Assembly: GCA_041392855.1 (NCBI GenBank)
Contig: JAWKLD010000001.1
Location: forward strand, 1,660,001 to 1,724,000
Direction: 5' to 3'
Length of the DNA: 64,000 nt
DNA from: Flavipsychrobacter sp.
Lineage (GTDB): Bacteria; Bacteroidota; Bacteroidia; Chitinophagales; Chitinophagaceae
Below are positions 41,442 to 49,512 of the stretch, one piece after another (positions within the stretch are counted from its first letter, which is position 1; each line of letters opens with the position of its first letter). Below the pieces are notes generated by a model that searched no databases, was not told the DNA's origin, and saw nothing but the letters and a program-made list of their open reading frames with translations. Made by a program: the position numbers and the translations under genes.

Positions 41442-43052
41442 ATGAAAAAACTATACCTACTATTAGCCCTTATAACGGCTTCTCCTTTTTGTGCCAATGC
41501 ACAATCTAACAACGGCCTTCTTGCACATTGGGACTTTAGCCCCTTAGGCATTGTTAACCCTTCTGTTCCTGACGTTTCGGGTAATGGGTTTAATGGAACA
41601 TTATATGATATTGCTTTTGTTGCCGGACAAACAGGCAAACCAAATACCGCAGCCCTGTTCAATGGTACGAGTAGCTATATTACAACAGCCTACCAAAGCA
41701 AATTGAACATTACACAATACAGCATCTGCACTCAGATAAAGGTCAATGGTTTTTATACTGGTATATGTCAAGCTAATATGATACTAAATCGTGGTGCATG
41801 GCCTACCATTGGTTCATTCGGATTACAATTTTACGATAATGCCTACGATAAGAATTGCAACACACACGACACGAACAAATATGTCTTTTCTGCTTTGGCC
41901 GGAAATGCAGGACCTGCAAACGAAGCTGACTGGATACATACACCTTCTGTACATACCAACAAATGGTATAACGTAATTGCAACTTTTGATGGCTCCGTTT
42001 TTAAAATTTACATTGACGGACAGCTTGCTAATACCGCAACAGTAAGCTCAGGTGCTATCGGCACTTCTACCATACCTATGACCATAGGTAGAAACTTGCA
42101 AAACGGTACAACCTTCCCTTATTGGTTCAACGGAGTGATGGATGACCTTAGAGTGTACGACCGCGTATTGACCAATGATGAAATTGAGGACTACTATGAC
42201 GATGTATACATTAGTCAAAAAGTAGACACACTTTGTGTAGACAAAGCTTTCAATTTGAACTATACCACCATTGGTACTTACCCGTCGGGCAATATATTTA
42301 CAGCACAACTTTCTGACGCTACAGGTAGCTTTGCCAGCCCAACTATTATTGGTAATACCACAGCACAAACATCAGGAATTATTAGCTGTTTTATTCCTTC
42401 GGGGCTTACCTCCAATACTGGCTATAGAATAAGAATTATATCTTCTACACATAATGATATATCTGAAGATGCCCTTATTGCTTATATACATTTGGGCAAT
42501 GCTGCCACTGCCAGTATCACGGCCTCTCCTAATAGCAATGTAGGCCCTTATACTTCTGTATTATTTTCAAGCAACATAACTAATGCGGGTAACAACCCTG
42601 GTTACCAATGGCGCAAGAATGGTGTTAATATACAAGGGGCAACCAACAGTACTTATACTGCTGTTTCTGCTGTAGACTTCAACAGCAACGATAATATCAG
42701 TCTATTTGTTACAGGCAATATTGCTTGCACAGATCAGGATACTGCTACAAGTAATACGATCAGCACAAATGTAAACCTAAGCGTCAATAGCCTGAATGCC
42801 ACTGACAACATAAAGATATCCCCTAACCCATCAAACGGAGTATTTACAATTTCGGGTAAAGTAGACGCAACAGAAACACTACAAATAGAAGTATTTAATA
42901 CACTTGGACAGCAAGTATATCATAACTATATACAAACTGCCAACGGCATCTTAAACCAAACAATAGAACTACCCAACTTGCCTAGCGGGCCATACAAAAT
43001 GCGCCTGAAAGCAGGGGTTGAAAGCAAACTACTTCCTATCCAAATCCAATAA
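41442..43052 (+). CDS. T9SS-sorted LamG-domain adhesin, copy 2 with a different sorting domain
   Basis: 536 residues. The signal peptide is identical to copy 1, and the LamG domain is clearly related but divergent (GLLAHWDFSPLGIVNPSV ... VIATFDGSVFKIYIDGQLA). From DDVYISQKVDTL to ISPNPSNG the two genes are almost identical at DNA level (~42206-42838 against ~40449-41090). Beyond that point the sorting domain is replaced: LQIEVFNTLGQQVYH ... LPSGPYKMRLKAG instead of the ASGVYLLQLQTG type. The gene is thus a mosaic. Predicted surface lectin. Confidence 0.9.
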   Translation: MKKLYLLLALITASPFCANAQSNNGLLAHWDFSPLGIVNPSVPDVSGNGFNGTLYDIAFVAGQTGKPNTAALFNGTSSYITTAYQSKLNITQYSICTQIKVNGFYTGICQANMILNRGAWPTIGSFGLQFYDNAYDKNCNTHDTNKYVFSALAGNAGPANEADWIHTPSVHTNKWYNVIATFDGSVFKIYIDGQLANTATVSSGAIGTSTIPMTIGRNLQNGTTFPYWFNGVMDDLRVYDRVLTNDEIEDYYDDVYISQKVDTLCVDKAFNLNYTTIGTYPSGNIFTAQLSDATGSFASPTIIGNTTAQTSGIISCFIPSGLTSNTGYRIRIISSTHNDISEDALIAYIHLGNAATASITASPNSNVGPYTSVLFSSNITNAGNNPGYQWRKNGVNIQGATNSTYTAVSAVDFNSNDNISLFVTGNIACTDQDTATSNTISTNVNLSVNSLNATDNIKISPNPSNGVFTISGKVDATETLQIEVFNTLGQQVYHNYIQTANGILNQTIELPNLPSGPYKMRLKAGVESKLLPIQIQ

Positions 43053-43077
43053 AATAGGAGACTTGATATGAAACAGC

Positions 43078-43106
43078 AAAAGGCAGCCAATTGGCTGCCT
43101 TTTGTT
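43078..43106. terminator. bidirectional terminator
   Basis: AAAAGGCAGCC/GGCTGCCTTTT, loop AATT, with T runs on both strands, between the LamG gene and the convergent T9SS gene. Confidence 0.93.
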
Positions 43107-43127
43107 ATACTGTAAAACATTTACTGA

Positions 43128-43949
43128 TTACTGAACTTGAACATTTATGTAATGCTCTTCAATACCGTTAACTACCAATAAGCCATAAGCACCTGGTGGG
43201 AATGTTGAGGTATTGATATTTTCTAATGGCTGTATATTGCTAGACTTCTCATACTTAACAATACCTGTATTAAGCTCTACCAATCTAAAGCTATTTACGT
43301 TAGGATGGTGGCCATTAAAGTTAATATTAAGGTTACCTGTATTAGTAGGGTTAGGACTTACAGAGATACAATCAGGATTGAAAGGTGGCTTGAAGTTTTC
43401 AGGAATAACTACAGGCAGTGAGATAACAATTGGAGTACAACCGCTTATCACACCCGGATCAGTAAGATCTACATCATAGCCCGAAAGCGCATACCTAAAC
43501 TCTAATGCATCTATATACAGCTGGTCATTGTTTACCATCAATTGAGCATTCATGTAGTTCGAAGGCACTGTTGCCACATTGGAGTTATTAATATCGGTCA
43601 ATTCATCTGCAAGTTCGCCCACTTGTAATGCGTGCAGGTCGGCTTCGAAACTAGGGCTGGCATAATACAATATTGGTGTTTTACCATTACCTGTTGCAAT
43701 ACCCCCTGCCGGAGGGCATGGACCCGAAGTAATAGGAGACACACTGTTGTAACCATAATCGCGTCTGAAAGGGTGATGGCAAGATATCCATTGCTCTGTG
43801 TGTGTTTCACAGATACCCGCACCTACAGGGATGACCACTGTAAATACCTGACCACCTGTGCAACGCCAAAAGGAAATACCGCCGTTAGGAATAGAAAATG
43901 CTGAAAAAGAAAGCAGAGTTAGGGCTAGCGCCCCTAGTAATCTTTTCAT
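43128..43949 (-). CDS. T9SS-sorted secreted protein, unknown
   Basis: 273 residues. Signal peptide MKRLLGALALTLLSFSAFS, then a cysteine- and proline-containing body with FWRCTGGQVFTVVIP, CETHTEQWISCHHPFRRDYG and SGPCPPAGG; no known domain. A proline-rich linker (IPENFKPPFNPDC) leads into the sorting domain ISVSPNPTNTGNLNINF ... PPGAYGLLVVNG. Secreted or surface-attached. It is transcribed away from the exporter operon and has no partner gene. Confidence 0.78.
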   Translation of the reverse strand: MKRLLGALALTLLSFSAFSIPNGGISFWRCTGGQVFTVVIPVGAGICETHTEQWISCHHPFRRDYGYNSVSPITSGPCPPAGGIATGNGKTPILYYASPSFEADLHALQVGELADELTDINNSNVATVPSNYMNAQLMVNNDQLYIDALEFRYALSGYDVDLTDPGVISGCTPIVISLPVVIPENFKPPFNPDCISVSPNPTNTGNLNINFNGHHPNVNSFRLVELNTGIVKYEKSSNIQPLENINTSTFPPGAYGLLVVNGIEEHYINVQVQ

Positions 43950-44073
43950 GGAAATATGATTTTTGTTGCCTACTCTAAAAAAGCTTTTCGGCTACCGCTT
44001 GTAATGGTTATTCATTATCAAACTAATATACAAAAATCACCTATATATTATATATGCCTTAAAAGAAAAAAGA

Positions 44074-44184
44074 GTATCGCCAATACGATACCCTTTTACA
44101 TTATGATCAAGAAAAAGGAGAAGATGTGGTTTATCCTTTTAAAAATCGCCCCAATCGCACTACTGCCACATCTCCTTCTTTTTT
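44074..44184 (-). terminator. two stem-loops, probable end of the exporter operon transcript
   Basis: GTATCG/CGATAC at 44074-44091 and a longer stem at 44112-44129 with 44166-44183 (GATGTGG/CCACATC plus A/T and G/C pairs, one mismatch) flanked by T runs on both strands. They lie between the regulator gene at 44534 and the secreted gene at 43949. The 76-codon frame across them on the plus strand is not believed. Confidence 0.6.
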
Positions 44185-44251
44185 GACATTATCATAAAAG
44201 CTTGGCTGCTTTATACAAATATAACGCAGGACGGTGCTTCGTATTATCTCC

Positions 44252-44357
44252 TTTAACAGGCTTTAACAGTCTTCTGAATGTTTTGTGACAAAGTGGTGAA
44301 TCCACAGTAGAATAACAGACTACTAACAGGTTATACAGTAGTTCTGCACAGGTTATT
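44252..44357. repeat. short direct repeats TTTAAC and ACAGGTTAT
   Basis: TTTAAC at 44252 and 44262, and ACAGGTTAT at 44326 and 44348 (22-bp period), with ACAG also at 44304 and 44315 (11-bp spacing). TAACAGGCT is shared with the array at 10638. No -7 element at the expected offset, so function is unclear. Confidence 0.3.
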
Positions 44358-44388
44358 CACCCGTATCGCGATATAGCTTGTTCGCATT

Positions 44389-44520
44389 TTATAAAGGAAT
44401 ATGCAATGCTACAATAGCATCTTCAAAATTTAAATTGGGGACGTTTTCTTCCATATACCAATCCGTTTTCTGTTCATCATCTCTAAAGTAAATACCCTCA
44501 GGAGCTACATACCATTTACT
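44389..44520 (-). pseudogene. orphan coding fragment
   Basis: The minus strand encodes, up to a TAA at 44391-44389, SKWYVAPEGIYFRDDEQ, then KTDWYMEENVPNLNFED and a hydrophobic end IVALHIPL, preceded in frame by a stop and without a start for the first part. The amino-acid pattern is clearly protein-like. It lies just 3' of the exporter operon. Either a gene remnant or a very short peptide gene from the internal ATG. Not recognised. Confidence 0.4.
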
Positions 44521-44533
44521 TTAATAGACAAAT

Positions 44534-45295
44534 CTATCCTTCTATCCATTTACGGAAGCTGGCTGCCTTTTCTTTACTGATGATTATTTCTTCACAGTCG
44601 GGCAGTTTCATCTTCAGGTGTATCTTACCCATATCATCGCCATGCAGGCTTTCTATATAAGATAGCGCCACTATATGCTGTCTGTTGGCTCTAAAAAATT
44701 GTGTTGGGTCTAGCAGGCTCTCTACTTCGTCCAAAGAGCGATAGTCTGTTATATACTTTTTACCATCCTGATTGATTAGGTAGATCACTTCTTCCTTCAC
44801 AAAACACAAGACCTCTTCTCTTGGTACCAACAATACATTGCGCCCATAGTGTACTGTAAAGCGTTCTTTATATTTTCTACCTCCTTGAAAATCTTTGAAA
44901 AGATCACCTATCTGTTGCAAGTAAGCGCTATTGCCAAATTTACTTTCCAACAAATGAAATTTATCAAAAGCAGCCTTCAATTCATTTTTATTAACAGGCT
45001 TCAATAAATAGTCTATACTATTCACTTTAAAAGCACGAATAGCATACTCATTATACGCTGTAGTGAATATGATGGGGCACTGTATATTATAATCGGCAAA
45101 TACATCTATACTAATGCCATCTGCCAGCTGTATATCTGAGATTATCAAGTCGGGCTGTTGTACCTCCAAAGCCATCTTGGCCTCCTTCACGCTCGCTATA
45201 GGGCCACTGATAACCGCATTGGGCTCCAGTTGTTTTACCAGCTTCAATAGGCTTTCTGCCACCAATGGCTCATCTTCTAACACTAATATCTTCAT
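44534..45295 (-). CDS. LytTR-type response regulator of the exporter operon
   Basis: 253 residues from ATG 45295 (GTG 45301 is an alternative). Receiver with E7-D8-E9, phosphoacceptor D54 (IISDIQLADG) and lysine in LLKPVNKNEL; C-terminal LytTR domain (RFTVHYGRNVLLVPREEVLCF, DPTQFFRANRQHIVALSYI, KLPDCEEIIISKEKA). Last gene of the six-gene operon, 3-9 bp after its kinase. It probably controls the exporter operon or other surface genes. Paralogous in type to the regulator at 25945. Confidence 0.94.
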   Translation of the reverse strand: MKILVLEDEPLVAESLLKLVKQLEPNAVISGPIASVKEAKMALEVQQPDLIISDIQLADGISIDVFADYNIQCPIIFTTAYNEYAIRAFKVNSIDYLLKPVNKNELKAAFDKFHLLESKFGNSAYLQQIGDLFKDFQGGRKYKERFTVHYGRNVLLVPREEVLCFVKEEVIYLINQDGKKYITDYRSLDEVESLLDPTQFFRANRQHIVALSYIESLHGDDMGKIHLKMKLPDCEEIIISKEKAASFRKWIEG

Positions 45296-45304
45296 ACCCA
45301 CAAT

Positions 45305-46411
45305 TTACAACAATGGAATCTTTATTGTGTAGTCCGTTCTATTTTCTTCTATTACAATGTCCTCATCAGTCAGGTAGCTATACAGGTCTTTGAGTTGCAA
45401 CAGTCCTGTACCGTTAGAGGTGGCTATTTGTTTTCTTAGTTGCTTATTGTTATGTACTATCAGATAGTCTCCCTCATCCCATATAGCCACCCTTAATGGC
45501 TCGCTAGCCTGAACGATGTTGTGTTTGATGGCATTATCTATCAACATTTGTAGGGTCACCATTACCACGCATCTGTCCTGTGCTTCATCCGATACGTTTT
45601 TGGTTATTTCAATACCATCTCCATAGCGTATTTGTAGCAGCTCTATATAGTGCTGTATAAACTCCAACTCTTCATACACATTCACCACTTCACTTTCTTT
45701 GTGCTGCAATACATAACGGTACACCTTGGCCATATGTTGTACAAAGTCTGATGCCAGCTCGGGATTAGTATGTATCAAACCATCGAGCGAGGTAAGAGTA
45801 TTGAACAGATAATGCGGGTTGACCTGATTTTTCAACTGATGATACTGTACCTGAGCTTTCTCTTTTTCCAACTCCGCAGTTTGTATTTCCAAGCCAGCCT
45901 TCTCATCATTGGTCTTTTGCCAATGCTCAAAAAAGTGATAGGTATAAAAGGCAAAGTTGAACATGAAGACCACGATAAAGAATACGATGATCATCAACGC
46001 CATGAAAGGCTTGTTTCGTATCAGGTCGTGCTGCACCCCTTCAGGCATTAGTGTTTTCAAAAGTGTTGTTACAGTAAGGTCCAGCGTACCGATGACCATT
46101 ATTGTAATAAGGTTCTGCAAAGCCATACGCTTTATAGGCCCTCGCTCAAACGGATACCATTCATTCAACTTGCTGTTGATATACCTTATCAAATACCAAA
46201 AAGCCGTTAAGCTCACAAACTGACCAAGCAACATAAGAACATGCCAACCCACGCCCCAAGAGGGCAAAAGGTAATACCTAAGTACAGCAGTGGTTATAGA
46301 AATAACCGTAATGAATATATATGGGAAATACCTAAGCTGAGAATTGCCTAAGCTCTTCTTATGCTTACCTATAATGATCGGTATTCTTCGTTTTAGTCTA
46401 AGTCCTGGCAC
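45305..46411 (-). CDS. LytS-type sensor histidine kinase with four-helix membrane domain
   Basis: 368 residues. Four hydrophobic helices in the first ~155 residues with short loops, so no large periplasmic sensor domain; this resembles BceS-like intramembrane-sensing kinases in layout. A coiled coil precedes the His_kinase motif QVNPHYLFNTLTSLDGLI, and the ATPase N box is MLIDNAIKHNIV with NGTGLLQLKDLY. It lies directly after the ABC ATPase in the operon, so it may sense transporter activity, as known for Bce-type modules; this is inference. Confidence 0.92.
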   Translation of the reverse strand: MPGLRLKRRIPIIIGKHKKSLGNSQLRYFPYIFITVISITTAVLRYYLLPSWGVGWHVLMLLGQFVSLTAFWYLIRYINSKLNEWYPFERGPIKRMALQNLITIMVIGTLDLTVTTLLKTLMPEGVQHDLIRNKPFMALMIIVFFIVVFMFNFAFYTYHFFEHWQKTNDEKAGLEIQTAELEKEKAQVQYHQLKNQVNPHYLFNTLTSLDGLIHTNPELASDFVQHMAKVYRYVLQHKESEVVNVYEELEFIQHYIELLQIRYGDGIEITKNVSDEAQDRCVVMVTLQMLIDNAIKHNIVQASEPLRVAIWDEGDYLIVHNNKQLRKQIATSNGTGLLQLKDLYSYLTDEDIVIEENRTDYTIKIPLL

Positions 46412-46417
46412 TGCTGA

Positions 46418-47134
46418 TTATTTTACTAAGTAGGGAGATGTTTCTTTGGGTGCTGCGATTTCTACTATCCTACCATCTTCCATTTCCATTATTCTATCCG
46501 AACCGTTAGAAAAATCGGGATCGTGTGTAACAGTGATGATCGTTTGGTTATTCTCTTTTGCCAACTGCCTAAAGATATCAAACACCATCATAGAGTTAGC
46601 TCGGTCAAGATTTCCTGTAGGCTCATCTCCCATAATAATGGCAGGATCGTTGATCAATGCACGTGCTATAGCCACACGCTGCTGCTGCCCTCCCGATAAT
46701 TTGTTGGCATGTTTAAGTGCATACTCATCCATACCTACCGAGCGTAGTTTCTCTATCGCTCGGTGTTCTATTTCTTCCTCGCTATACTTACCTAGTTTTA
46801 TGGCGGGCATCATCACATTGCGCAGCGCAGTGAACTCGGGCAGCAAAAAGTGAAACTGAAAGACAAAGCCCAAATGCTCATTACGAAATTTAGATAAAGC
46901 ATTTTGTTTTTGCCCGGTAAGCTGCTCTCCTTTTATCGTCATCGTCCCCTCATATTCTGTATCCATTGTAGAGAGAATGTATAGTAATGTACTCTTACCA
47001 CAACCACTCTTGCCTATTATAGAAAAGAATTCCCCTGCCTTTACTTCAAAGTCCAGCCCCTTCAGCACCTCAAACTCTGTAGGCTGGTAGAACTTTTTTC
47101 TGATTCCTTCTGCTTTTAAAACAATACTACTCAT
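46418..47134 (-). CDS. ABC transporter ATP-binding protein (MacB/LolD type)
   Basis: 238 residues with Walker A GKSGCGKSTLL, Q loop FQFHFLLPEF, signature LSGGQQQRVAIARAL, Walker B IIMGDEPTGNLD and switch histidine TVTHD. The FQFHFLLPE and GEPTGNLD forms are those of the LolD/MacB/FtsE class, which drive mechanotransmission rather than substrate passage. It pairs with the FtsX-type permease 10 bp upstream in the operon. Confidence 0.95.
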   Translation of the reverse strand: MSSIVLKAEGIRKKFYQPTEFEVLKGLDFEVKAGEFFSIIGKSGCGKSTLLYILSTMDTEYEGTMTIKGEQLTGQKQNALSKFRNEHLGFVFQFHFLLPEFTALRNVMMPAIKLGKYSEEEIEHRAIEKLRSVGMDEYALKHANKLSGGQQQRVAIARALINDPAIIMGDEPTGNLDRANSMMVFDIFRQLAKENNQTIITVTHDPDFSNGSDRIMEMEDGRIVEIAAPKETSPYLVK

Positions 47135-47144
47135 GTGTGCTATT

Positions 47145-48407
47145 TTACCCTCTTATAATTTTTACAGGATCTACCTTAGCTGCCTTGCGCGACGGGAACC
47201 AACCCGCAAACAATGTGGTTAAGAAACCAAAGAACAAACCAATGAAGTAATGCGATGGATTGAAATTGACAGGGAAGGTATCTATCCTAAAGAACTCACC
47301 CGCCGGGAATGGTGTACGCGATAACAAAAAGCTAAAAAAGAAACCAATGAACAAGCCTAAGAAACCACCTGCTATACCTATCATTACCGACTGTAGCATG
47401 AAGATACCTGTAACATCAGAGCCCTGAAAACCTGTAGCCTTTAGTATAGCAATGTCTTTCATCTTGTTGATGATGTTCATGTTCATGATATTATAAATAC
47501 CAAAACCTGCTACCACCAGTAGTGTGAAGCACACTACAAAGGTCATCACATTTCTTATCTGTGTACCTGCCAGTATACTTTGGTTGGCCGTCTCCCAATC
47601 GTCAAACTTCAAGTCACCTAGTTGATTCTTTAGCTTTACTGCCAACGGTTTGGCTTGGTTCACATCTATCATTTTCACATTCAGGTCGGTGACATAAGAA
47701 GGGTCTTTCAACAACATCTTTTGTACCGTAGCCAGTGTGGCATAGCTCTGTGTTTCGTCGAGCGAAGCAATACCATAAGAGAAGATGCCTACAATTTTCA
47801 AGGTAATGTTTCCACCCTCGGGTGTAGTTACACTCACACGATCGCCTACATGCACGCCCATTTTTTTAGCCAGCCCTTTACCCATTACTATTACATCCGA
47901 GCCTTTGAGCAGATCGTCCAGCTCACCGATATCCATTTTCTTATCTAGGTCAAACAGTTCTGCTTGTCGCTTTACATCTACTCCAAAAACATTGCCCGGT
48001 ACTTTTACAGGACCGTTATTATAAAACACCTGTGTAGATAGCTGTGGTGCTACGCCTCTTACTCCCGGCATGCGCTCTATACGCTGCATGAGTGTAAGCC
48101 CATTCTTTATCTTGCTTAGTTCGTTCTTAGGCTTCTGATGGGTCACTACATGCCAGTCGCCTTCCTTTATCGCTTTTTTGAAAGAGATGATCTTTTCGTC
48201 TTTTATCTCCAGTGGTTTGTAGATATGAATATGCGGTGTGTTATCCATAGCTAGGTCTTCGGTAAAATCGTTCACCCCTGTCATAAAACTGATCATGATG
48301 ATGAACATGGAGATACCAAAGGTAACGCCAAGCATAGCCACAATGCTCTGCTTCTTTTTGGTGAACAGGTGTGTCACCGCAATATTAAAGGCGAGTTTCC
48401 AATTCAT
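47145..48407 (-). CDS. MacB/LolE-type ABC transporter permease
   Basis: 420 residues: one N-terminal helix (KQSIVAMLGVTFGISMFIIMI), a ~230-residue periplasmic MacB_PCD-like domain, and three C-terminal helices forming an FtsX domain (FVVCFTLLVVAGFGIYNIMNMNII, the KDIAILKATGFQGSDV turn, then two more helices), ending PSRKAAKVDPVKIIRG, a typical end. The start codon overlaps the adaptor stop by 1 bp. Works with the ATPase, adaptor and TolC as a tripartite exporter; substrate unknown. Confidence 0.95.
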   Translation of the reverse strand: MNWKLAFNIAVTHLFTKKKQSIVAMLGVTFGISMFIIMISFMTGVNDFTEDLAMDNTPHIHIYKPLEIKDEKIISFKKAIKEGDWHVVTHQKPKNELSKIKNGLTLMQRIERMPGVRGVAPQLSTQVFYNNGPVKVPGNVFGVDVKRQAELFDLDKKMDIGELDDLLKGSDVIVMGKGLAKKMGVHVGDRVSVTTPEGGNITLKIVGIFSYGIASLDETQSYATLATVQKMLLKDPSYVTDLNVKMIDVNQAKPLAVKLKNQLGDLKFDDWETANQSILAGTQIRNVMTFVVCFTLLVVAGFGIYNIMNMNIINKMKDIAILKATGFQGSDVTGIFMLQSVMIGIAGGFLGLFIGFFFSFLLSRTPFPAGEFFRIDTFPVNFNPSHYFIGLFFGFLTTLFAGWFPSRKAAKVDPVKIIRG

Positions 48408-49507
48408 TATTGCATAATTATGTTTGCTGTTTTATCCAATCCGCTCTTCACTTCTATCCATTCGTCATCAGCTATGCCAGTTGTTACATGCACCATCTTT
48501 TGCTCGTCTCCTTCTTGTACCAAAACACTATCCCCTTTCTGCAATGCACTACGTGGTATCACCATCACCTCTTTATCTTTTGCCAGTACTATATTGGCTT
48601 CCAAGTTCAAGCCATAGATACCTACAGGCAAAGCTTCGTCAAAAGCAGCATCTACACGAAAGGACTGTTCTATCTTATTGAGCAATGGGTACACTTTCTT
48701 AATATGCGCTTTAAACACTTTATCATCATAAGCATCCATAGTGATGAGTACTTCCTGCCCTACATATACTTTATCCAGGTCATCTTCATCTACCAGCAAC
48801 TTGGCGATCATATCACCCGCACCTATTAGCGCTACAGGTTGGTTGGGTGCTATCAAGTCGCCTTGCTTCTTATATATATCATACACTATACCATCTACAA
48901 AACTTTTTAGCTTACCTACATTTTGCTGTGCTCTGTTAATGCTTAGCTGGTTTTGTGCCTGTTGTAGTTGCAGGTTACCTGCCAAATGTTGTTGCTCCAA
49001 TTTGCGTAGCAGGTTTTTATATTCCTTCTCCGAGCTCTCATATTGCAGCTGGTATTTCTCATAGGTGCTTTTAGAGATAGCTTGCTCTTCATACAAGTTT
49101 TTATAACGATTGTACTGTCTTTTATCTTGCTCTAGTTTCACCTGTGCCAAGTCAGCTTTAGCCCTCAGCTCTTCTATCAGGGGTGCATTATTACCTACTG
49201 TAAGCAAAGTTTTATTCACTACTGCAGCCGCACCACGCTCTTGCGCTTCGCGCACTTCGTTGGTAATGAGAAATAGCTGTTGCCCTTGTGTTACCGTATC
49301 ACCTTCTGCTACATAAGCCTCATTCAAGTAGCCATCTACACTAGATACCACTTTATACTCCTGCTCTGGCAATAATGTGCCCGATGCATAAGCGGCAGCC
49401 GTTAGCTTTTTCATTTGTGGCTGCACTGTCTCCTGCTTACTGCCACAGCTTGATGCCAACATTGCTCCACCTAGTAGTATAACACCTGCTAATCGTATGC
49501 GTTTCAT
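48407..49507 (-). CDS. MacA/RND-type periplasmic adaptor, lipoprotein
   Basis: 366 residues. Lipobox in AGVILLGGAMLASSCG marks an inner-membrane-anchored lipoprotein. Order: biotinyl-lipoyl half motif (VVSSVDGYLNEAYVAEGDTV), a long helical hairpin (~95-200, rich in Q, K and L), the second lipoyl half (VDGIVYDIYKKQGDLI), a beta-barrel (AKLLVDEDDLDKVYVGQEV) and a membrane-proximal domain. Joins the permease to TolC. Overlaps the permease by 1 bp, 5 bp after the TolC gene. Confidence 0.93.
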   Translation of the reverse strand: MKRIRLAGVILLGGAMLASSCGSKQETVQPQMKKLTAAAYASGTLLPEQEYKVVSSVDGYLNEAYVAEGDTVTQGQQLFLITNEVREAQERGAAAVVNKTLLTVGNNAPLIEELRAKADLAQVKLEQDKRQYNRYKNLYEEQAISKSTYEKYQLQYESSEKEYKNLLRKLEQQHLAGNLQLQQAQNQLSINRAQQNVGKLKSFVDGIVYDIYKKQGDLIAPNQPVALIGAGDMIAKLLVDEDDLDKVYVGQEVLITMDAYDDKVFKAHIKKVYPLLNKIEQSFRVDAAFDEALPVGIYGLNLEANIVLAKDKEVMVIPRSALQKGDSVLVQEGDEQKMVHVTTGIADDEWIEVKSGLDKTANIIMQ

Positions 49508-49512
49508 GTACC

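Noticed and set aside
43956..44186. 76-codon plus-strand frame between the secreted gene and the exporter operon
   Set aside because: It runs through two stem-loops, and its residues are encoded by the terminator arms; no promoter or family support.
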